64,000 nucleotides of DNA from contig NZ_CP102384.1 of NCBI RefSeq assembly GCF_024628865.1, positions 1,065,001 to 1,129,000 of the forward strand. The letters run 5' to 3'. Position 1 is the stretch's first letter. Each line of letters opens with the position of its first letter. A model generated the notes under the pieces. That model had not been told where the DNA came from. It made no database searches and saw only the letters and a list, made by a program, of their open reading frames with translations. Source of the stretch: Sphingopyxis sp. DBS4. Its GTDB lineage: Bacteria; Pseudomonadota; Alphaproteobacteria; Sphingomonadales; Sphingomonadaceae. Shown piece by piece: positions 58,318-64,000 of the stretch. The translations under genes and the position numbers were made by a program.

Positions 58318-59295
58318 TCAATCCTCCTGCTTCAGCCGCCGCGGCCCGCCAAGCCATCCCGAAACGAGCAGCGCCGCCGCCGCTGCAATCGCTGCCCACG
58401 CACCGCCGAGCATCAGCTTCACCTGCCCGATCGAGGCCGCGGTCCAAAGCGCGGCGGGATCATAGGCGGCATCGGCGAGCGCATCGGAGGGGAGGTCGGG
58501 GCACTCACTCTCGAACACCAATTTCGCGTCGGGCGTGCATGTGGTCCCGCGCACCAGCGGCGCTCCATTCTCCCCCGCGACGATATAGGAGGATGAGGCC
58601 CAGCCATAGACGCCGCCCGCCGCGAGCAGCAGCGCGAGCAGCGCGGCCTGCACGCCGCGCGCAGCCCATAGCCGGACCTGCCCGCTCCCGATGACGCCCG
58701 CCGGGATGGCGAGCGCGAGCAGCGGAGCGATCCAGCCGATCGCCGACCCCGGCGGCGCCAGCCCGCCGAGCCAGGCCGCGAGCAGCAGCAGCGCCAGCCC
58801 CGCGCCGCCGGCGAGTGCGCGCACCAGCCCGTTGTTCCAGCTAAAGCGCTTAACCCCGCGCGGCTTGCCGGGAAGATAGTCGGTTTTCGGGCCTTCGACG
58901 AGCATCGCGACGACATCGCCCAGCCGGGCGATATGATCCTCGACCGGCGGCGACAGCGCGTCGAGCCAATGCGGCACGCTCATGAAATATTCGAGGCTGC
59001 GCTCGGGGACGACATCCTCGATGCGAAAGGGGATGATCGGCAGGCCGAGGTGCACCGCGCGTTCGACCTCGCGCAATATCTGCGGCGATGTGTTGGCGTG
59101 GCTCGAAAAGACGAGGACGAAGACCGTCGACGATTTGAGCCCGTCGATGATCGCCTCGCCCCACGAGGTGCCGGGCACGATGTCGCGCGGCGCAATCCAG
59201 CAGCGATGGCCGCGCGCCTCGAGCAGCGCGCACACCATATTCGCGATGGTGCGGTCCTTCGACGAATAGCTGATGAAGACCTGCGACGGCATCAT
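58318..59295 (-). CDS. TIR-domain protein with C-terminal membrane segments
   Basis: 325 residues from the ATG at 59295, with AGGGGG upstream. Residues 1-130 form a TIR domain: VFISYSSKDRTIANMVCALL, RCWIAPRDIVPGTSWGEAI, FVLVFSSHANTS and the likely NADase glutamate E76 in LREVERAV. Four hydrophobic segments follow (about 160-180, 185-205, 212-235 and 290-315) with an extracytoplasmic loop containing three cysteines. Bacterial TIR proteins hydrolyse NAD in immunity or act in signalling; a membrane-anchored form could be a sensor or effector. It leads the run with the two secreted paralogues. Confidence 0.82.
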   Translation of the reverse strand: MMPSQVFISYSSKDRTIANMVCALLEARGHRCWIAPRDIVPGTSWGEAIIDGLKSSTVFVLVFSSHANTSPQILREVERAVHLGLPIIPFRIEDVVPERSLEYFMSVPHWLDALSPPVEDHIARLGDVVAMLVEGPKTDYLPGKPRGVKRFSWNNGLVRALAGGAGLALLLLAAWLGGLAPPGSAIGWIAPLLALAIPAGVIGSGQVRLWAARGVQAALLALLLAAGGVYGWASSSYIVAGENGAPLVRGTTCTPDAKLVFESECPDLPSDALADAAYDPAALWTAASIGQVKLMLGGAWAAIAAAAALLVSGWLGGPRRLKQED

Positions 59296-59370
59296 CTTTC
59301 CCCCTGTCGCCATCATGCCGTGCGGAAGCGGGCAGGGCAATCGTCACTTTTCCCGATGAATTGGTATACG

Positions 59371-59448
59371 CAAACGATTCTCAATAGCATAAAACTTGAC
59401 CCTGCGAATCCGTGCCCCTAGAGCGACGCTATTGCGAATCACTCGCAA
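59371..59448 (+). promoter_or_regulatory. Fur-box-like sites upstream of the TonB receptor
   Basis: TTGCGA-ATCAC-TCGCAA at 59432-59448 is a perfect inverted repeat 18 bp before the receptor start, and CAAACGATTCTCAATAGC at 59371 resembles half of a Fur site. Together they suggest iron-dependent control. Confidence 0.5.
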
Positions 59449-59466
59449 ATTATCAGGGGAAGAATT

Positions 59467-61725
59467 TTGTCTAGCCATTGCTCGCCGTCCGCCACCCGTC
59501 TTGCCGCCGGCAGCGCGCTGGGCCTTGCGCTCGCCGCGGCCGCGCAGCCGGCCTTCGCGCAGGACAATGACGGCGAATATTGGCTCGCACGCAAGAACCA
59601 GATCGTCGTCACCGCGACGCGTATCGCGACCAATGCCGAAGATGTGCCATCGACCGTCACCGTGAAGAGCGACGAGCAGATCGCCGACGAGCTGGTCATC
59701 GACATCCGCGACCTCGTTCGCTTCGAGCCCGGCGTCAGCGTCCAGCGCCAGCCCGCACGCTTCAACGCGGCGCTCAGCGCGACCGGCCGCGCGGGCAACG
59801 ACGGCTTCAACATCCGCGGTATCGGCGGCAACCGCGTGCTGATCCAGGTCGATGGCGTGCGCGTTCCCGACGGCTTCAGCTTCGGCGCGCAGAATGTCGG
59901 GCGCGGCGACTATGTCGACCTCGGCCTCATCAAATCGGTCGAGATTTTGCGCGGCCCCTCGTCGGCGCTCTACGGCAGCGATGGTCTCGCGGGCGCGGTC
60001 AGCTTCATCACCGCCGACCCATCCGACTTTCTCGAAACCGGTAAAGCCGTCGGCGGTCTCGTCCGCGCCGCCTACAGCAGCGCGGATAACGAGTTCAGCG
60101 AGACCGCGATCCTGGCGGGACGCAGCGGTGACTGGTCGGTCATGGCCGCCTATACTCGCCGCGACTTCAACGAACTCGACAACAAGGGCACCGTTGGCGG
60201 CACCGGCGCCGCGCGCACCAGGCCCAACCCGCAGGACGGCCGCTCGAACGCGGCGCTCGCGCGCATCGTCTACGATCCTGCGAACGGCCACAAGCTGCGC
60301 CTGACCGGCGAATATCTCGGCACCCACCTCTTCACCGACGGCCTCTCCAGTCTCAGCCCCACGGTCGAACTGCTGCAGGGCATCGACACCGGCGAGCGCA
60401 AGCGCGTGTCGCTCGACTGGAGCTGGCAGGGCGAGGGCGCGATCGATTTCGCGCGCGTCGCGCTCTATTGGCAGGACGGCGAGGACGTGCAGTTCACCGA
60501 CGAGGACCGCACCCCCGCCGCCGACCGCGAACGCCTCAACACTTTCGAAAACCGCGTCTTCGGCGCCGCCGCCGATGCGCGCGCCGATTTCGCGACCGGC
60601 GCGATCGGCCACCGCCTCGTCTTCGGCGGCGACATCAGCAAGACACGCCAGCGCGGCCTGCGCGATGGCGTGCTGCCGACGCCGCCCGACGTCTTCCCGA
60701 GCCGCGCCTTCCCGACGACCGACTTCACCCGCGCCGGCCTGTTCGTCGGCGATGAAATCTCGATCGCCGACGGCCGCCTGTTGCTCTATCCGGCGCTGCG
60801 CTTCGACTGGTACGATCTGTCGCCGCGCAATGACGCGCTGTTGCCGGGCTTCACCGGCGCCGGGCAGAAGGATTCGCGCCTGTCGCCGAAATTCGGCGCG
60901 GTGTGGAAGGTCACCGACCAGGTGCGCTTGTTCGCCAATTATGCGACGGGCTTCAAGGCGCCCGAGCCGGGGCAGGTCAACCAGTTCTTCGAGAATCTGA
61001 CCTATGGCTACACGTCGAAGCCGAATCCCGATCTCGGTCCCGAACGCAGCCAGAGCTTCGAGGGCGGACTGCGCTTCAACAGCGACCATGTCAGCCTCGA
61101 CCTCACCGCCTTTTCGGCGCGTTACAAGGATTTCATCAGCCAAGAGGTGGTGAGCGGCAGCTTCACGCCCACCGATCCGGCAGTCTATCAATTCATCAAT
61201 CTCGATCGTGTCCGCGTCAAAGGCGCGGAAGCACGGTTCGAGGGGCGGGCGTCCTCCGGCCTCTTTGCGACGCTCGCCCTATCCTATGCCAAGGGCAACC
61301 AGATCGATCCCGACGGCGTGCGCACGCCATTGTCGACGATCGATCCGGTGAAGCTCGTCGCCGGCGTCGGCTACCGCGAGCCCACGGGACGCTTCGGCGG
61401 CCAGATCATCATGACCCACAGCGGCCGCAAGGAGGCGTCGCGTGCTGCCGGGGTCTGCTCTGCCGAATGTTTCCGTCCCGATGCCTTCACTATCCTCGAC
61501 GCGACCGCTTTCGTGCGGATCACCGATGGACTGACGCTGCGCGGCGGCATCTTCAACATTCTCGACAAGAAATATAGCTGGTGGAGCGACGTGCGCGGGC
61601 TCGCGCTCGTCCCGCTCAGCCCGCCCGATCCCGCGCTGCCGGGGCTGCTCGTCCCGCCCGCGAGCGCCGACGCCTATACCCAGCCCGGCCGCAACGCGAG
61701 CGTGTCGCTCAGCTATCGCTTCTGA
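59467..61725 (+). CDS. TonB-dependent receptor, heme/hemoglobin-receptor type
   Basis: 752 residues from a TTG start with AGGGGAAG upstream. A signal peptide ends at QPAFAQ; the TonB box is NQIVVTATR; the plug has VEILRGPSSALYGSDGLAGAV; and the barrel includes FANYATGFKAPEPGQVNQFF and NPDLGPERSQSFEGG, typical of heme or hemoglobin receptors, ending in LSYRF. It would import heme or a siderophore. The DUF6607-type gene follows 19 bp downstream and is probably in the same operon. Confidence 0.9.
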   Translation: MSSHCSPSATRLAAGSALGLALAAAAQPAFAQDNDGEYWLARKNQIVVTATRIATNAEDVPSTVTVKSDEQIADELVIDIRDLVRFEPGVSVQRQPARFNAALSATGRAGNDGFNIRGIGGNRVLIQVDGVRVPDGFSFGAQNVGRGDYVDLGLIKSVEILRGPSSALYGSDGLAGAVSFITADPSDFLETGKAVGGLVRAAYSSADNEFSETAILAGRSGDWSVMAAYTRRDFNELDNKGTVGGTGAARTRPNPQDGRSNAALARIVYDPANGHKLRLTGEYLGTHLFTDGLSSLSPTVELLQGIDTGERKRVSLDWSWQGEGAIDFARVALYWQDGEDVQFTDEDRTPAADRERLNTFENRVFGAAADARADFATGAIGHRLVFGGDISKTRQRGLRDGVLPTPPDVFPSRAFPTTDFTRAGLFVGDEISIADGRLLLYPALRFDWYDLSPRNDALLPGFTGAGQKDSRLSPKFGAVWKVTDQVRLFANYATGFKAPEPGQVNQFFENLTYGYTSKPNPDLGPERSQSFEGGLRFNSDHVSLDLTAFSARYKDFISQEVVSGSFTPTDPAVYQFINLDRVRVKGAEARFEGRASSGLFATLALSYAKGNQIDPDGVRTPLSTIDPVKLVAGVGYREPTGRFGGQIIMTHSGRKEASRAAGVCSAECFRPDAFTILDATAFVRITDGLTLRGGIFNILDKKYSWWSDVRGLALVPLSPPDPALPGLLVPPASADAYTQPGRNASVSLSYRF

Positions 61726-61744
61726 CCCCCGAAGGACTGCACCG

Positions 61745-62719
61745 ATGAAAAAGACCTGTCGCTCGATCGCCGCCGCGCTGCTTCTGCTCGGTGCTGCGGT
61801 TCCCGCCGCCGCGCATCCGCCGATCGCGGCCGAAGAGGCCGCCGCCAACTTCGAGCAGGACCGCGCCGACATCCTTGCCATGGCGGGCAATTACCACGTT
61901 GGCTTCAACATGCAGGAGTCGACGCGCTGGGACAAGGACTACACCCCGCTCGAACCCAAACGCTCGGGCGGCAACGAAGTCGTGCGCGTCATCAAGGACA
62001 GTGGCCGCAAGATCATCCTTCAGCACATGCTCGTCATCACCGACGACGAGGGCAAGAGCCATATCATCAAGCATTGGCGCCAGGACTGGGAATATGAGCC
62101 CGCGAAGCTGCTCGTCTATTCCGACCGCAACCAATGGACCTGGGAAGCCGTCCCCGAAAAGATGCGCACTGGCCGCTGGTCGCAGACGGTGTATCAGGTC
62201 GACGACAGCCCGCGCTATGGCGGATGGGGCCAGTTCGAGACGCAGGCGGGCATCCGCCGCTGGCGCTCCAACTGGACGTGGCGTCCGCTCGCGCGCCGCG
62301 ACGCGGTACGCAAACCCGTCTACGACCGCTATTATTCGATCAACCGCCACCAGCCGACCCCCGACGGCTGGATTCACTGGCAGGACAATACGAAGATGGG
62401 GATCAAGGACGGCAAGCTGGTGCCGATCGTCCAGGAATATGTCCTCAACACCTATATCAAATACGATCAGTATGACGTGAAGGCCGCCGACGATTATTGG
62501 GCCGCGACCAAGGATTACTGGGCCGCCGTCCGCGCCGAATGGGACCGCGTCGCCGCCACCAAGGGCGGGATCGCGATCGACGAGGAGGCCGAGACCGGCA
62601 CCGTCATCAGCGGCCGCCTGCTGAGCATGGCCGACGAGGTGCAGGAAAAGAAGCTGACCACCGAAAAGGCGATCGCCGAAGCGAAGAAGCTGATCGAGGC
62701 GAATACGCGCAGGCTCTGA
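61745..62719 (+). CDS. DUF6607-like secreted protein, partner of the TonB receptor
   Basis: 324 residues with a signal peptide (KKTCRSIAAALLLLGAAVPAAA). The mature protein has YHVGFNMQESTRWDKDYTPL, WRQDWEYEP, NQWTWEAVPEKMRTGRWSQT and RWRSNWTWRPLARR, a tryptophan-rich pattern that I associate with DUF6607. It probably works in the periplasm with the heme-type receptor, but its function is not established. The family name is from memory of the pattern. Confidence 0.7.
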   Translation: MKKTCRSIAAALLLLGAAVPAAAHPPIAAEEAAANFEQDRADILAMAGNYHVGFNMQESTRWDKDYTPLEPKRSGGNEVVRVIKDSGRKIILQHMLVITDDEGKSHIIKHWRQDWEYEPAKLLVYSDRNQWTWEAVPEKMRTGRWSQTVYQVDDSPRYGGWGQFETQAGIRRWRSNWTWRPLARRDAVRKPVYDRYYSINRHQPTPDGWIHWQDNTKMGIKDGKLVPIVQEYVLNTYIKYDQYDVKAADDYWAATKDYWAAVRAEWDRVAATKGGIAIDEEAETGTVISGRLLSMADEVQEKKLTTEKAIAEAKKLIEANTRRL

Positions 62720-62780
62720 CCGACTTCACCACCATGTGAAGCCCGTGACTGGGGCGGCTCTGCAAGGGCCGCCCCTTCTT

Positions 62781-63044
62781 TCAGCGAAGCTGGCTATCCT
62801 TGCTGCCGCGGCGGTTAAACAGCTCATGTTTTCTCGCCGTGTCGCGGCCCGACTGGCACGGGACACAGGTCTGCACGCCGGGCAGAGCCAGCCTCCGGCG
62901 TTCGGGGATTTCCTCGCCGCATTCGCGGCAATAGCGGGCGCTCTCGCCGGCGGGCATCGCCCGCCGCGCGTTCAGCACCGCATCGGTCACGGTGTCGTCG
63001 ATCTGCTCCTGAACCGCACCGTCGCGCGTCCAACCGCCAGCCAC
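62781..63044 (-). CDS. DksA/TraR-type C4 zinc-finger protein
   Basis: 87 residues. The zinc finger is YCRECGEEIPERRRLALPGV, then TCVPCQSGRD, the exact DksA/TraR C-terminal pattern. It is short like TraR and lacks the long coiled coil of DksA. It may bind the secondary channel of RNA polymerase and alter promoter choice. It stands alone, facing the DUF6607-type gene. Confidence 0.85.
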   Translation of the reverse strand: MAGGWTRDGAVQEQIDDTVTDAVLNARRAMPAGESARYCRECGEEIPERRRLALPGVQTCVPCQSGRDTARKHELFNRRGSKDSQLR

Positions 63045-63139
63045 TCCGGCCTCCTGTTCAAAAATCCTGTCTCGCTCCAGATAGGAAGCCGTAAGGGATT
63101 TTTAAACCGCCGGGCAAAGGCGGGCGAGCGAGGCGTTGC

Positions 63140-63523
63140 TTATTTCCGCGCGCCATCAACGCTCCAGATCCCCGCGCCGCGCGTCGCGATGAACAGGAAG
63201 ATGAAGCAATAGAGCGCGATGGCTTCGCCGCCGTTGACGATCGGGAAGAAGCTCTTGCTGCCGTGGACCATCCAGTAACCGACCGCCGACATGCCGCTGG
63301 CGATGAAGGCCGCGGGGCGGGTGAATAGGCCGATCACGATCAGGCCGCCCGCGACCAGCTCGATCACTCCCGCCGCCTGCAGCATCGGGTTCAGCGGCAT
63401 TGGAAAATCGACCGGGAAATTGAAGAATTTCTGCACCCCGTGCGCGAGGAACAGCAGCCCCGCCACGATCCGCAGCAGCGCATAGGCCTGTTTGCCAAAT
63501 CCATCGAGAAACTTCATCACCAT
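63140..63523 (-). CDS. DoxX-family membrane protein
   Basis: 127 residues from the ATG at 63523 (AGGAGG just upstream; ATG 63517 is an alternative). Four membrane segments with RIVAGLLFLAHGVQKFFNFP and AAGVIELVAGGLIVIGLFTRPAAFIASG (parts) define DoxX. The family is linked to respiratory or thiol-redox functions, but the role here is not known. Confidence 0.88.
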   Translation of the reverse strand: MVMKFLDGFGKQAYALLRIVAGLLFLAHGVQKFFNFPVDFPMPLNPMLQAAGVIELVAGGLIVIGLFTRPAAFIASGMSAVGYWMVHGSKSFFPIVNGGEAIALYCFIFLFIATRGAGIWSVDGARK

Positions 63524-63722
63524 TCCCCTCCTGTCGAAAGACGGTGCGATGCTAGTGCAGCTTCGCGGGCCGTCAAAGCGCATTATATGAAACGGTGCGT
63601 TTCCAGCACTTTGGCGTGGCACGACCAGAAAATGCGATCGCGATCCGATTTTTTCACGTCGCATGTCACATCCACCACCGCTGTCTCGTCATGCTTGTAC
63701 AACCCAAGTCAAGGAGACACAC

Positions 63723-64000
63723 ATGACCAAGGTAACCGACCCTTTCGCGGCCTCGCCGCACCTCATGAAGCAGTGGATGGCGGTCAGCCTCGCGGCCGAA
63801 AAGAGCCTTGAGAAGAGCCTGATCGAACTGGTGAAAATCCGCTCGTCGATCCTCAACGGCTGCGCCAACTGCATCAACATGCACACCGCCGATGCGCGCG
63901 CTGCGGGGGAGACCGAACAGCGGATCTACCTGCTCGCCGCCTGGCACGAGGCGCCCGTCTATACGCCTCGTGAACGCGCCGCGCTCGCCTGGACCGACGC
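63723..64000 (+). CDS. Carboxymuconolactone-decarboxylase/AhpD-like protein, 5' part only
   Basis: The first 92 residues before the window edge. The AhpD-like motif is GCANCINMHTADAR, with the two redox cysteines, preceded by VKIRSSILN. Members act as peroxide-reducing or lactone-decarboxylating enzymes; those with CxxC and a following His are usually alkylhydroperoxidase-like. The ATG follows GGAG at 63712-63715. Divergent from doxX. Confidence 0.85.
   Translation, partial: MTKVTDPFAASPHLMKQWMAVSLAAEKSLEKSLIELVKIRSSILNGCANCINMHTADARAAGETEQRIYLLAAWHEAPVYTPRERAALAWTD

Noticed and set aside
1..64000. CRISPR arrays, rRNA genes or prophage structural genes
   Set aside because: No regularly spaced repeats, ribosomal RNA or phage capsid/tail genes were seen.

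Overview
The window reads as alphaproteobacterial DNA, most likely a sphingomonad (Sphingopyxis-like). This is inferred from the core genes on the right (nfuA-tsaB-rimI-mucR-fur-plsC-miaB-phoH), the many TonB-dependent receptors, the high G+C, and a conjugation module of the type common in sphingomonad and rhizobial integrative elements. No database search was possible; family calls rest on motifs read by eye.

Layout. (1) 1-9973: a catabolic cluster for CoA-activated acids: 3' part of an acyl-CoA synthetase, crotonase, lipid-transfer-type thiolase, acyl-CoA dehydrogenase, MFE-2-like SDR, a TonB-dependent receptor broken by one in-frame stop, a LysR regulator and an alpha-methylacyl-CoA racemase-like protein. 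Together they suggest beta-oxidation of a 2-methyl-branched acyl chain (for example a steroid or isoprenoid side chain). (2) 10456-41578: the backbone of an integrative and conjugative element (ICE). It starts with a quorum-sensing block (XRE, LuxR, LuxI, PhyH-type dioxygenase) directly upstream of an excisionase-like HTH gene. Then come traF, a lytic transglycosylase, ardC, a ParB-like gene, DUF736, a relaxase, traG, and trbBCDEJLFGI ending with DUF2274 and an AlpA-like HTH gene. A tRNA 3'-end-like string at 41718-41737 is a candidate right end of the ICE. No left end or ICE integrase is visible, so the catabolic genes may be ICE cargo.

(3) Between relaxase and traG (23.9-29.1 kb) sits a cargo block of two converging operons. 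On the plus strand are a ribbon-helix-helix protein, a MazG-like protein and a uracil-DNA-glycosylase-like protein. On the minus strand are an acyl-carrier-like protein, an XRE regulator, an ImmA/IrrE metallopeptidase carrying a C-terminal chagasin-like cysteine-protease-inhibitor domain, a papain-like cysteine protease, and a thymidylate-synthase-like protein. This linkage of regulator, metalloprotease-inhibitor fusion and cytoplasmic papain-like protease is the best candidate here for an undescribed, probably defensive, system.

(4) 41752-42933: an alpha-hydroxy-acid oxidase gene, perhaps native chromosome. (5) 43.1-48.65 kb: a second, smaller island at the 3' end of tRNA-Thr(UGU), with a P4-type integrase, a nucleotidyltransferase-HEPN fusion, an IS3-family element and two genes truncated at that IS. 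(6) 48.8-64 kb: core chromosome, including iron-sulfur carrier, t6A and ms2i6A tRNA modification genes, MucR, Fur, PhoH, a TIR-domain membrane protein next to two secreted paralogues, a TonB receptor with a DUF6607-type partner, a DksA/TraR-type zinc-finger protein, DoxX, and the start of a carboxymuconolactone-decarboxylase-family gene.
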